This document shows, one piece after another, positions 25,712-36,491 of a stretch of DNA of 64,000 nt. This DNA is from Martinezella rhizogenes (lineage in GTDB: Bacteria; Pseudomonadota; Alphaproteobacteria; Rhizobiales; Rhizobiaceae), in NCBI RefSeq assembly GCF_027460065.1, contig NZ_JAPYZZ010000003.1, positions 186,001-250,000 of the forward strand, given 5' to 3'. Each line of letters opens with the position of its first letter. Position 1 is the stretch's first letter. The notes under the pieces were generated by a model that did not search any database, was not told the origin of the DNA, and saw nothing but the letters and a program-made list of their open reading frames with translations. The position numbers were made by a program, and so were the translations under genes.

Positions 25712-27832
25712 ATGAAAATCGAAATCCACGGCAAAAACCGTAAAACCGCGCCATACCGTTACGGGCAAGCCACCCTGCTTGCCTGCACGGCGCTTGTCGC
25801 CACCCTGCCCGGCCCCCTGCTGGCACAGGAGGCTGCCAATACAAGCGGCAGCACGGTTCTGGAACGGATCACCATCGACAGCGGCGACAATGACCAGAAG
25901 TCCATCGTCGCCACCCGCACGACGAGCGGCAGCAAGATGGCGACCGACATTCTCGATACGCCAGCCTCCGTTTCCGTCATCACCGCCAAGGAAATGCAGC
26001 AGCGCGGTGTGCAGACCGTGGAAGAAGCGCTTCAATATACGGCCGGCGTGACCACGGATTTCTACGGCTCCGACGATCGTTTCGACTATTTCAAGATTCG
26101 CGGCTTCGATGCCTATACCTATCGCGACGGCCTGACGCTCGGCCGCCCTTTTGGTGCGGCGCGTGAGGAAACCTATGCCTATGAGCGCGTGGAAGTGCTG
26201 AAGGGCGGCAATTCCACCACCTTTGGCGTCTCGGATCCCGGTGGCTCTGTGAACTATTCCACCAAGGTTCCGAAACGCACCCGCTTCGGCGAAGCCTATA
26301 TCACCGGCGGGTCCTATAGCCGCGCCGAAACCGGCTTTGACTTTGGCGACAACATCACCAACGACGATACGTTGTCCTATCGCCTGACCGGCAAGCTCAG
26401 AAATGCCGATGCGGAATATGACTATTCCCGCGATGACGAGAAATTCTTCATGGGCGGCCTGACCTGGCGTCCCACCGATGTCACCAGCCTGACCGTGGTT
26501 TACGATCATCTCAACAAGGATGGCGTTCCCGGCGGCGGCGGCCATCCGGTCGGTTCGCATTTCGACAGGAGCCGTTTCTTCGGCGAACCGGATTACAACT
26601 ACCGCGGCACCAACCGCAATTCGCTGAGCGTGATGTTCGACCACGATTTCGGCTCCGGCCTGACGCTGAGTTCCAATGCGCGCTACAGCAAGACAAATAC
26701 CGATTTCGGTTATGCCTATATCTCGTCCACGCCGACCAATGGTTCGACAATCGCCAACCGCTCCTATTTCGGCAACGATACCGAGACCGAGAATTTCCTG
26801 ATCGACACACGGCTGCAATACGACACAACCTTCGAAAACGTCGAAAGCCGCAGCCTCGTTGGCGTCTTCTATAACGACTACTCGTCCAGCAGCAAAAACT
26901 ACTTCGGATCGGCCCCAAGCATCAACTGGATGAACCCGGTCTATACCGGCGCACCCTCCTCGGTGCCGCTCTTCTCCAACTCGCTGACGGACCAGAAGAC
27001 CAAATCGATCTATCTGCAACAGGACCTGACCTTCTTCGACAGGCTGATCGTCAGCGCCGGCCTGCGCAATGACTGGATCGACACCGACCAGACCAACCGG
27101 CTGAACGGCACAACGGCGAGCGGCGACATCAGCGAACTGACCAAGCGCATCGGTGTGTCCTACAAGGTCACCAACGAGATCGCACCCTATATCAGCTACG
27201 CCGAATCGGTGGTGCCGGCATCGGGCCTCACCGTGGAACCGGAGCGCGGCGAACAGATCGAGCTTGGTATCAAATACCGGCCGGAGGCTTTCCCCGCTTT
27301 GTTCACAGCCTCGATCTACGACCTGAAGAAAAACAACATCACCGTCACCAGCCCGATCACCAGCCTGCCCACCACGATCGGCGAAGTGCGCGTGCGCGGT
27401 CTCGATCTGGAAGCCAAGGCGGAGGTCACCGACAATCTCAGCCTGACGGCAGCCTACTCCTATCTCAATGCGGAAATCACCGAAAACGGCACGGGCGGCA
27501 ATGTCGGCAACCGGCCGCAATTCGTGCCGGAACATCAGGCTTCACTGTGGGTCAACTATACGCTCGAGGGCAACGACCACTTCGGCGACACGACCTTCGG
27601 TCTCGGCGGCCGCTACACCGGCTCTTATTATTTCGACAATGCCAACAAGGTCTCTACCGGCAGCAGCATCACCGTGGATGCGGCATTAAGCTACAAAATC
27701 CAGGAAACCGCCTCCCTGGACCTGAACGTTTCCAACCTCTTCAACGAAAAACACGTCGCTTATGGCGGGTTCGGCGCTGACTTCTACAATCCCGGCCGGG
27801 CGTTTTCCGTCACACTGCGGAAGACGTGGTAA
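25712..27832 (+). CDS. TonB-dependent siderophore receptor
   Basis: A 706-residue outer-membrane receptor. The signal region (ATLLACTALVATLPGPLLA) is cleaved near LLAQE. The plug domain shows DTPASVSVITAKEMQQRGVQ, VEEALQYTAGV, IRGFDAYTYRDGL and VEVLKGGNSTTFGVSDPGG. Barrel strands follow, with VRGLDLEAKAEVTDNLSLTA and the terminal FSVTLRKTW ending in an aromatic residue. The pattern is that of the FhuE/FpvA/FoxA group. The start is set at 25712; the frame is open further upstream to 25649 but without a signal there. The specific siderophore is unknown. Confidence 0.93.
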   Translation: MKIEIHGKNRKTAPYRYGQATLLACTALVATLPGPLLAQEAANTSGSTVLERITIDSGDNDQKSIVATRTTSGSKMATDILDTPASVSVITAKEMQQRGVQTVEEALQYTAGVTTDFYGSDDRFDYFKIRGFDAYTYRDGLTLGRPFGAAREETYAYERVEVLKGGNSTTFGVSDPGGSVNYSTKVPKRTRFGEAYITGGSYSRAETGFDFGDNITNDDTLSYRLTGKLRNADAEYDYSRDDEKFFMGGLTWRPTDVTSLTVVYDHLNKDGVPGGGGHPVGSHFDRSRFFGEPDYNYRGTNRNSLSVMFDHDFGSGLTLSSNARYSKTNTDFGYAYISSTPTNGSTIANRSYFGNDTETENFLIDTRLQYDTTFENVESRSLVGVFYNDYSSSSKNYFGSAPSINWMNPVYTGAPSSVPLFSNSLTDQKTKSIYLQQDLTFFDRLIVSAGLRNDWIDTDQTNRLNGTTASGDISELTKRIGVSYKVTNEIAPYISYAESVVPASGLTVEPERGEQIELGIKYRPEAFPALFTASIYDLKKNNITVTSPITSLPTTIGEVRVRGLDLEAKAEVTDNLSLTAAYSYLNAEITENGTGGNVGNRPQFVPEHQASLWVNYTLEGNDHFGDTTFGLGGRYTGSYYFDNANKVSTGSSITVDAALSYKIQETASLDLNVSNLFNEKHVAYGGFGADFYNPGRAFSVTLRKTW

Positions 27833-27885
27833 ACGTCACGATTATCAATATTTTTCAGCGTATTGCATAATTTTCCTAATGTTCA

Positions 27886-27918
27886 ACGTCATCCTCTGGC
27901 TTGTCCCGAGGATGACGT
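27886..27918. repeat. Palindromic intergenic hairpin between convergent genes
   Basis: ACGTCATCCTC (27886-27896) and GAGGATGACGT (27908-27918) form a perfect 11-bp stem with an 11-base loop (TGGCTTGTCCC). Hairpins with GTCATCCTC/GAGGATGAC arms around a GGCTTGTCCC core are, to my knowledge, a widespread intergenic repeat of rhizobial genomes. Here it may also end transcription of both the receptor and the convergent AraC gene. Confidence 0.55.
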
Positions 27919-27980
27919 CGAGCGAGGTTTATGGAACGCGTCAAACCGCTGAACGTAACCGGCACGACACCGACCCGCTA

Positions 27981-28856
27981 TCAAAGCAGCCTGTGCATGC
28001 GCCGCCAGGCGGCCGGCGTATCACCCACCGAGTGGCGGAAGGCCTTGGTCAGATGGGCCTGATCCGAAAAACCCAGCTGCGCGGCGATATCGGCGACGGT
28101 CAGATCGCCTTCCAGCAGAAGTTTCTGGGCGACGTTGATACGCCGCTCCAGCTGCCATTGCAGCGGTGTCTTGCCCGTGGTCTGGCGAAACACCGTCGCG
28201 AACCAGCTTTCGGAAAGCCCGACAATATCGGCCATTTCGGCAACCGTCATGCGGTCGTCGCCACGCCTTTCGACCCGGGCGAGCAACCTGTTCATCTGCG
28301 CCTGCGTCAGCCTGCCATTGGCCTGCTCGGGCGTCGGACCGGGAATATCCAGCAGACCCGCAACGATGCCGCCGACCAGACTTTCGGCATAAAGCGGATG
28401 TTTCGTAGGCTCGGCCAGTTCATCGACAAGCAGGCCTGCGAGCGTTTCCACCGCGCCGATATCCTGTATCTCCACCGGACGGCGCAGCGCCGTCATGGCC
28501 GCAGAACCACCCACCGCTGGCGACAGGAAGCGCAAAAGCCGGTCTTTGTGAATATGCAGATTGAGGTGCGAAAAGCGATGCGTGGCGTTGCTGCTTGTCC
28601 ACATCGGCACACCGGCCGGCACATAGACCGCCCGCGTCATCGGCCGCGAATGCTGCGAAAGCTCGCCATCGCGGTTGGAAATCCGGATTCTCGACGATAC
28701 GTCATTAAAGAAAATCATGATGCGGGGATCAGCAGCCAGATAATAACCCTTCGCCCCCATCTGGCTTTCGGCCTCCCAGAACGCGCTGACCAGCCCGTCA
28801 AACTGGCGCCATTTGACCGGCGCAGTGACGCTGATCCCTTCCGTGTGCCAGGTCAT
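27981..28856 (-). CDS. AraC family transcriptional regulator of the siderophore locus
   Basis: About 291 residues from the ATG at 28856. The frame also extends to a TTG at 28973 and the true start is uncertain. The C-terminal AraC DNA-binding domain is clear: VAEMADIVGLSESWFATVFR, QTTGKTPLQWQLERRINVAQ and VADIAAQLGFSDQAHLTKAF. The N-terminal half is an effector domain without a recognised ligand motif. AraC proteins beside siderophore receptors (PchR or RhrA type) activate uptake genes when the ferric siderophore is present. It converges on the receptor gene, so it probably acts at the 25491-25711 promoter region. Confidence 0.82.
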   Translation of the reverse strand: MTWHTEGISVTAPVKWRQFDGLVSAFWEAESQMGAKGYYLAADPRIMIFFNDVSSRIRISNRDGELSQHSRPMTRAVYVPAGVPMWTSSNATHRFSHLNLHIHKDRLLRFLSPAVGGSAAMTALRRPVEIQDIGAVETLAGLLVDELAEPTKHPLYAESLVGGIVAGLLDIPGPTPEQANGRLTQAQMNRLLARVERRGDDRMTVAEMADIVGLSESWFATVFRQTTGKTPLQWQLERRINVAQKLLLEGDLTVADIAAQLGFSDQAHLTKAFRHSVGDTPAAWRRMHRLL

Positions 28857-29082
28857 GGAATGCCAGAAACTCAATGCGGTTACCGTCCGGTTGTCGAGCC
28901 GAGGTTGGGGACGCGGGAAGCGGCAAACGCCGCAACAGACATCGCGCCCCACGCCAATAACATGACTTATCAATTCATGTTAATAGCAAAGATCGTTATA
29001 AAATGAAACATTCGCTCACGCGGAACCTTCAACCCGGGGGACCCGTTAAGTCCATGAGATGAATTTAACACGGGAGACTGTC

Positions 29083-29259
29083 ATGGATAGCAAGAAGGAA
29101 CCGGGCGACTTCGCAGACAAGAAGCGCGAGGAACAGGGCCGTGGCGTTATTGTCGCCGGGCCTGATGCGCATGAAAATGAAAAGAGTGGCAAGACGCCTG
29201 CGGGCAGAACCGAAAAATCCTCCCCTGACCGGCAGGTTCCATCTTCCGACCGCCGCTGA
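29083..29259 (+). CDS. Small, highly charged hypothetical protein
   Basis: A 58-residue frame starting behind CGGGAGACTGTC at 29083. The protein (MDSKKEPGDFADKKREEQGR and onward) has almost no hydrophobic residues and is rich in Lys, Glu, Asp, Arg and Pro, so it is probably disordered. An ATG at 29059 is in frame but lacks an SD. It stands alone between the AraC gene and the katG terminator. No function is recognised; small hydrophilic proteins of this kind are often stress-induced in rhizobia, which is only a suggestion. Confidence 0.55.
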   Translation: MDSKKEPGDFADKKREEQGRGVIVAGPDAHENEKSGKTPAGRTEKSSPDRQVPSSDRR

Positions 29260-29292
29260 TGTGATTTTTGGATGCTTTGACAAGGTCAAAAA

Positions 29293-29322
29293 AACACCTC
29301 CCCGATCGCTCGGGGAGGTGTT
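29293..29322 (-). terminator. Rho-independent terminator of katG
   Basis: AACACCTCCCCGA (29293-29305) and TCGGGGAGGTGTT (29310-29322) form a perfect 13-bp stem with a 4-base loop. On the minus strand it is followed by an unbroken T run. It starts 27 bp after the katG stop, the best intrinsic terminator in the window. Confidence 0.9.
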
Positions 29323-29348
29323 GCCTTATTGGGTGGTCGCCTTTCCGC

Positions 29349-31728
<2,380 letters not shown>

Positions 31729-32637
31729 ATGATTGCCCTCTCCATGAAACATCTCCGTTATTTCGATGCGCTGGCCAAAATCGGCCATTTCGGGCGCGCC
31801 GCGGAAGCCTGCGCCATCTCCCAGCCTGCACTATCCTTGCAGATCCGGGAACTGGAGGAATTGATCGGTGCGCCGCTCGTCGAACGCGGCAGCCGCCAGA
31901 TCCGACTGACGGCGCTGGGTGAGGAATTTGCCGAGCGCACCCGGGCGATACTGCGTTCGGTGGACGAGTTGCAGGACCTGGCGCGCGCAGGACATGGCCC
32001 TCTCAGCGGCCGCCTGCGCATCGGTGTCATTCCCACCGTCGCACCCTATCTTCTGCCGCAGGTGATCAAAACGCTGACCCGGCATTACCCCGGACTGGAA
32101 GCACGCCCGCGCGAGGCGGTGACGCAGAAGCTCATTGAAGACCTTCTCGAAGCCCGGCTCGACATGGCAATCGTTGCGCTGCCGGTCTCGGAACCATCTC
32201 TGGAAGAAGTGCCGCTGTTTTCGGAAGAATTCATTCTGGTGCGGCCGATGGAGGATGCCGGCATGCCGGTGCCGAGCGCCGACAAGCTGGGTGAAATGCG
32301 CCTGCTGCTTTTGGAGGAAGGCCATTGTTTCCGCAACCAGGCGCTTTCCTTCTGCAGCACCACGAATGCGCCGCCGCGCGTGCTGATGGAAGGCAGCTCG
32401 CTGTCGACGCTGGTACAGATGGTTGGCGCGGGTATCGGCGTCACGCTCATTCCGCAGATGGCGGTCGATATGGAGACGCGACTATCCACCGTCTCGGTGT
32501 TCCGTCTGGCGGAGCCGCGCCCATCCCGCACCATCGGCATCGTCTGGCGCAAGAGCAATCCGCTTTCGGCGCAATTCGCCCATATTTCGGAGATTGTTCG
32601 GGAATGTGGCCTTCAGAAACTCGGTCTCGCGCCATAA
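31729..32637 (+). CDS. oxyR: Hydrogen peroxide sensor regulator OxyR
   Basis: A 302-residue LysR protein. The DNA-binding helix is KIGHFGRAAEACAISQPALS. The redox switch cysteines are C200 and C209 in EEGHCFRNQALSFC, matching E. coli C199 and C208 in spacing and surrounding residues. Peroxide joins them in a disulfide and the protein then activates katG and represses itself. The start ATG at 31729 is four codons before the conserved KHLRYFDALA. Divergent position to katG supports the assignment. Confidence 0.95.
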   Translation: MIALSMKHLRYFDALAKIGHFGRAAEACAISQPALSLQIRELEELIGAPLVERGSRQIRLTALGEEFAERTRAILRSVDELQDLARAGHGPLSGRLRIGVIPTVAPYLLPQVIKTLTRHYPGLEARPREAVTQKLIEDLLEARLDMAIVALPVSEPSLEEVPLFSEEFILVRPMEDAGMPVPSADKLGEMRLLLLEEGHCFRNQALSFCSTTNAPPRVLMEGSSLSTLVQMVGAGIGVTLIPQMAVDMETRLSTVSVFRLAEPRPSRTIGIVWRKSNPLSAQFAHISEIVRECGLQKLGLAP

Positions 32638-32652
32638 TGGCTTCGGCCGGAT

Positions 32653-32680
32653 GATCGCGCGCATCGTAACGCGCGCGATC
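32653..32680. terminator. Hairpin between oxyR and the convergent lipoprotein gene
   Basis: GATCGCGCGC (32653-32662) and GCGCGCGATC (32671-32680) pair perfectly over 10 bp with an 8-base loop. It lies 15 bp after the oxyR stop and 16 bp after the convergent stop. There is no T run, so it is a terminator-like hairpin rather than a classical one. Confidence 0.5.
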
Positions 32681-32696
32681 TGGAAAGGGCGGCTGC

Positions 32697-33575
32697 CTAT
32701 CGCGACCCTGCCCTTGCATGTCTGTCGGTCCATTCGGGTGGCGCGCCGAACTTGTCGGCCACCATGCCCTGCAAGCCGCGTGAACGGCCATAGGCGTCAC
32801 ATTCGACATATTTGGGTTTTCCGCCCAGCGCGGAGCGGATGCGTTGGCCGGAGGGAATGGAGAGGTTCAGGCCATCGGAGACCTTGCCCGTCACCAGAAT
32901 GCGTGCGAAATAATTGGAGAAATCGGCGGCAAGCCCATAGGCATCGCCGATTTCCGACACACGGGGTTTGCTGGTGATGGAGTTCGCACCCTTGGACCAG
33001 ACGGCCGCCGCGCGTTGCACGCCGGTATTGTCCACCGCCTCAGCCTCGACGGCCAGTCCGCCGAGCCCGACAGGCAGACGCGGCACGCTGACGGGCAGGA
33101 CAAAACCGCTGCCGAGAGTAACCGCCGTCGACACTCCCGCCATGGCCTTGTTGGTCGGCACCAGATCGGTGACGACGGTGCGCACCGTCATGTCCGCCGG
33201 CTGGCCAAGGGCGGTGATCCGGTATTTGTCACTGAGCGCCACGCAGATGGCGCGATCCAGCGCATTCGAAACAAGGATACGGTCCTTTTCCGATGTGACC
33301 CGCGACGAGGCCGCAAAGGAAAAGGTGGTCGGCACGATGGCGACGGTCTTGATGCCGGCCAACCCGTAGGTGTCAACGAAAGTCCGGGATTTGGTGAACT
33401 TGCCTTTGGCAGGGCTGAGCTGGGCGTAGGACGTCAGCGTACCGCCTTCCTTCAGCGGCACCGAGCTGCAGCCGGACATGATAATCGCAATGGGCAAGGT
33501 CGCGAAGGCGGCGCCGCGGCTGCGGCGACCCCTCTCGCCGGAAGCCCGGGGTAACAGATTCCACCGTTGTTGCAC
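32697..33575 (-). CDS. DUF3313 family lipoprotein
   Basis: About 292 residues from a GTG at 33575. That start is preceded by GGAG eight bases upstream, and the same GGAG-N8-GTG is kept in the decayed copy at 34791-35060. A basic n-region and hydrophobic stretch lead to the lipobox IIMSGC with Cys36, so it is a predicted lipoprotein. The rest resembles the DUF3313 family: YAQLSPAKGKFTKSRTFVD, IVPTTFSFAASSRVTSEKDR and VRTVVTDLVPTNKAM. Function is unknown. The motif at 33632-33650 in front of it recurs before the two-component operon, suggesting common control. Confidence 0.75.
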   Translation of the reverse strand: MQQRWNLLPRASGERGRRSRGAAFATLPIAIIMSGCSSVPLKEGGTLTSYAQLSPAKGKFTKSRTFVDTYGLAGIKTVAIVPTTFSFAASSRVTSEKDRILVSNALDRAICVALSDKYRITALGQPADMTVRTVVTDLVPTNKAMAGVSTAVTLGSGFVLPVSVPRLPVGLGGLAVEAEAVDNTGVQRAAAVWSKGANSITSKPRVSEIGDAYGLAADFSNYFARILVTGKVSDGLNLSIPSGQRIRSALGGKPKYVECDAYGRSRGLQGMVADKFGAPPEWTDRHARAGSR

Positions 33576-33631
33576 TGCACGTACTCCGGTTGCGTGGTTG
33601 ATCTTATGCCCCACACGGTACGACAGCCAAA

Positions 33632-33650
33632 ATTGCGGCAACATTACAAT
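33632..33650 (-). promoter_or_regulatory. 19-bp motif, site 1, upstream of the DUF3313 lipoprotein gene
   Basis: ATTGCGGCAACATTACAAT. It is built as two half-sites starting ATT, 11 bp apart, like binding sites of OmpR-family regulators. The same motif occurs at 35109-35127 and 37202-37220. It ends 57 bp upstream of the lipoprotein start. Confidence 0.5.
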
Positions 33651-33719
33651 CACTACCCCCCGGACGCAGCAACACGGACACACCGCTGCGCAACAGGACA
33701 GTGCAACAAGGCAATGCGC

Positions 33720-34706
33720 CTATGTGCTGCTCCGTTGATCCGATCTCCCGGAATGGCAAAGCCCGGCAGCAGCGCGGAAGAACGCGGCCTTCATCCGGCT
33801 GCGTTTGTCTGTGCCGTCCATGCCGGAAATCGGGACCTCAAAACCGAATATGTCGTCGGGTTCGGCCGAGCGTTCGCTCCAGAAGGAATCGATGTCTGAA
33901 AACAGCATCTTTTGCCGTCGGCTGCGACGACAATTGATCGGGTGGCGGGCCTGGGACACGGCCAGATAACGGCCGGCACCGCTATCGAGGAAAGCTTGCA
34001 TTGCCATCAGAACAGCTTCCTTGGGACGCAGACCGAAGAGATCGCGGGTGACGGTCACCATTTCCTGTTTTGCCGCACGGGGACCCTGCATGCCGCCGAC
34101 GACGATGGTCCTGCGTCCACCTTTGGTCACGAAAAGAAATTTTGCCGTCCATAATATCGCTTCGTCATTACATCGGCTAAGCCGGATGGCGAGGGCACCT
34201 TCATGTCGTCCGCCGCAGCGGTCGGCAAGACCAAGGCTGCACCGGTATTCATCGGAGCGGCCGTGCACGACGCCCGTCTCCACCGTTCCGCCAGCCCAAA
34301 CCGCAGCCAGGACATCTTTTGCAAAACAATGGCTCGCCAGTCGAAAGTTCTCTCTCAGAAGCTCAAGACGGTTTGCATAGGAGAGTTTCGCAACGAGGAA
34401 TTTCGAAAACGGCTTCTGCAGAAGATCGTCATGAGGCGGCGGCAGTTGTTCGGCTGCCGAAAACCGGCAGAGAAACCGCCACCAGCGCAAGGTCAGAAAC
34501 GGGTGTGCTGCAAACCGCATCCACAGAAGAAAACCGCGTTTCCAATGGGTGCGAAACATGAATGCAGCGATGCTTCGCCCCAGGAAGAACCGCGGCGGGG
34601 GCCGTCCATCACCGGCGAGTGTCGTTTGCGGGAAGAGAAAGGCCGGATCGGCGTTTTCGGGGCTGGCATCGGTCTGGAATATTGCGTTTTCGGAGGGTGA
34701 CATCAT
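33720..34706 (-). CDS. VirK/YbjX family (DUF535) protein
   Basis: A 328-residue protein of the DUF535 family. Conserved pieces are RFFLGRSIAAFMFRTHW in the N-terminal part, and GMQGPRAAKQEMVTVTRDLF followed by GLRPKEAVLMAMQAFLDSGA. The C-terminus ends with DSFWSERSAEPDD. VirK of Shigella and YbjX of E. coli belong here and are linked to virulence protein export and stress, but the biochemical role is not settled. Two adjacent ATG codons (34706 and 34703) are possible starts; the SD is weak. It stands alone between the lipoprotein gene and its decayed copy. Confidence 0.8.
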   Translation of the reverse strand: MMSPSENAIFQTDASPENADPAFLFPQTTLAGDGRPPPRFFLGRSIAAFMFRTHWKRGFLLWMRFAAHPFLTLRWWRFLCRFSAAEQLPPPHDDLLQKPFSKFLVAKLSYANRLELLRENFRLASHCFAKDVLAAVWAGGTVETGVVHGRSDEYRCSLGLADRCGGRHEGALAIRLSRCNDEAILWTAKFLFVTKGGRRTIVVGGMQGPRAAKQEMVTVTRDLFGLRPKEAVLMAMQAFLDSGAGRYLAVSQARHPINCRRSRRQKMLFSDIDSFWSERSAEPDDIFGFEVPISGMDGTDKRSRMKAAFFRAAAGLCHSGRSDQRSST

Positions 34707-34790
34707 GGTTTGCCTGGGAGGAGGACGAGCGTGTAAAACCGGTTGAAACGAGATAAAATTTCAATGACTCAGGAATTGCTTGAAAAGCCC
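34707..34790. other. Gap before the DUF535 gene
   Basis: No gene is seen in these 84 bases. The stretch 34740-34770 is AT-rich and probably holds the promoter for the DUF535 gene on the minus strand. Together with the decayed lipoprotein copy and its upstream motif, it fills the 450-bp space before the sensor kinase gene. Confidence 0.4.
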
Positions 34791-35060
34791 CTACGGGCCG
34801 GAAGCGGCAGAGGGGAATAGAGACTTAACGAGCTGATAAAAAAGGCTTTTTATAATAATTTCGACGGCGGCCAACCCTCTGGCCTTCGCAAAGACGCGCG
34901 ATCCCGCGAGTTTGTGGCCGACTGGACAGAACTGCGCATGCGTCACCGAGATGTAGCCGGGCATGATGACAGCGAAGAGCAAGATGACGAAGGTGACGCC
35001 TCGTCTCTCGACCGCCCTGTCGCAGGAAGCCCGGGGAAACGGATTCCGCTGTCGTTTCAC
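34791..35060 (-). pseudogene. Decayed, truncated copy of the DUF3313 lipoprotein gene
   Basis: The frame from a GTG at 35060 encodes 89 residues that align with the first 75 or so residues of the neighbouring lipoprotein: RNPFPRASCDRA against WNLLPRASGERG, then FAVIMPGYISV against IAIIMSGCSSV, then AQFCPVGHKLAGSRVFAK against AQLSPAKGKFTKSRTFVD. The lipobox Cys is replaced by Tyr, about ten residues are missing after it, and the remaining 220 residues are absent. GGAG-N8-GTG and the upstream 19-bp motif are still present. A truncated duplicate that lost lipidation; it may be untranslated or make a short membrane peptide. Confidence 0.65.
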
Positions 35061-35108
35061 TGGATATGCTCCGGCTGGCATGGTTGATTTCGCGATACGG
35101 CGGCGCAA

Positions 35109-35127
35109 ATTGCGGCAAGATTACAAT
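35109..35127 (-). promoter_or_regulatory. 19-bp motif, site 2, upstream of the decayed lipoprotein copy
   Basis: ATTGCGGCAAGATTACAAT differs from site 1 (33632-33650) at one base. It ends 49 bp upstream of the GTG of the decayed copy, a spacing close to that at site 1 (57 bp). Confidence 0.45.
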
Positions 35128-35156
35128 CGTTCCTCTGGACATGGCGCAAACCACGC

Positions 35157-36491
35157 TCAGAAACGCAGCCGGAAGGTGCTTCCGAAGGCGCTGCTCTCCA
35201 GAAAGACCCGTCCGCCGTGATTGGTGACGATCTGCTTGACGAGGCTGAGGCCCAGTCCGGCACCGGTGCTGCGCGGCGTGATTCGGTAAAATGGCTCGAA
35301 AATCCGCTCCTGCTGGTCTTCGTTTATCCCCTGCCCTTCATCGGAAATCACGATTTCACCGTCGGCGAGAACCGACACATGGATCATCCCCGTGTTTCCA
35401 CCATGATCGATGGCGTTGCGCACGATGTTGCTGATGGCGCGCGGCAGCGTGAACGGGTTGCCCTGTAACTCAAAGGCCGCGACCGCCGTTTCGAAGGCGA
35501 TGTCATAACCCGCCGAAAGCGCAAGCGGTGCGAGATCGGCAACGACGGTACGGGTGATATCGACGAGATCCACCCGCTCGCGCCGATCGTTCACCTGGTC
35601 ATTCCGCTCGAACGCCAAAAGCTGTTCGGCGGTCTCACCCAGGCGCGCCACATCCGCCAACAGACGTTGCCGCTCCGGCCCGGGCAAACCCTCGATCCGG
35701 GTCTGCATGATGGCAATCGGCGTTCTGAGCTCATGCGCCGCATCGATGAGGAACCGTTGCCGTGCCCGGAACTGTTCTTCAAGCCGCTCAAGAATACTGT
35801 TGAAGGAAAGGATGAGCGGGACGACTTCGCGCGGCACATCTTCGACGGGAAGCTTCGAACCGCCGCGCCGGGGGTCGATCTCCGGCGCCTTTTTGACGAC
35901 GGAACTAAGACCTGCAAGTGCCCGGCGCACGATGCGGGGTACGGAAAAGAACACGGCAGGCAGGATGACCGCCAGCAACGGCACGTAAATCTTGTAGGTC
36001 TCGGCAAGAAGCGTCAGGAACTGCGCCCTCACATGCGTGGTTCCGCCGAACATGACCCTGACCGGACCCCACTTCGTCTCCAGACTCTCGACCATGGCCG
36101 CCTCGGCGACGCCTTCGCCCCCGCGAATATCGGCATCCGTCAACAGATAGAGATACCGGGACAATTCAGCATATGCGGCCGGCACGGCGCCATAGGTGGC
36201 CACCCGCCCATCCAGCGTGGAAGCCGTAAACCAGAGCGTACCGTTTTCTGCCGTCAGGGCCCGAAGCGTCGGGCCATCGGTAACCACAAGCCCCTTTTGC
36301 GGATCAAGCGACAGCGACTCGTCAAGTGCTTCCGACAGACCGCCCCAAAGCGCGATATTGGGCGAAAGGATCGCCAATCCATAAACGCACAACCCGATGA
36401 TAACGACGGCGATCATGGCGGAAACGACGATGCTGAGCTGCCAGCTCAATTGCCACCAAAGGGACGGATTGGACTTGCCCTGCGCTTTCAT
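35157..36491 (-). CDS. Two-component sensor histidine kinase
   Basis: A 444-residue inner-membrane kinase. Transmembrane segments at about 17-43 and 168-186 flank a periplasmic domain of some 125 residues resembling the 2CSK_N sensor domain of TctE/QseC-like kinases. Then come a linker and the H box FLIDAAHELRTPIAIMQ with the phospho-acceptor His253. The ATPase part has the N box ISNIVRNAIDHGG, G1 DEGQGINEDQ, the F box IFEPFYR and G2 GAGLGLSLVKQI. It overlaps the response regulator gene by 4 bp. The signal is unknown; the divergent RND pump suggests a toxic compound or envelope stress. Confidence 0.92.
   Translation of the reverse strand: MKAQGKSNPSLWWQLSWQLSIVVSAMIAVVIIGLCVYGLAILSPNIALWGGLSEALDESLSLDPQKGLVVTDGPTLRALTAENGTLWFTASTLDGRVATYGAVPAAYAELSRYLYLLTDADIRGGEGVAEAAMVESLETKWGPVRVMFGGTTHVRAQFLTLLAETYKIYVPLLAVILPAVFFSVPRIVRRALAGLSSVVKKAPEIDPRRGGSKLPVEDVPREVVPLILSFNSILERLEEQFRARQRFLIDAAHELRTPIAIMQTRIEGLPGPERQRLLADVARLGETAEQLLAFERNDQVNDRRERVDLVDITRTVVADLAPLALSAGYDIAFETAVAAFELQGNPFTLPRAISNIVRNAIDHGGNTGMIHVSVLADGEIVISDEGQGINEDQQERIFEPFYRITPRSTGAGLGLSLVKQIVTNHGGRVFLESSAFGSTFRLRF

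Noticed and set aside
25646-27535. A 629-codon open frame on the minus strand opposite the TonB-dependent receptor
   Set aside because: It is a shadow frame of high-GC coding DNA. The plus strand carries the full receptor with signal, plug and barrel motifs, and the antisense protein has no recognisable domain.
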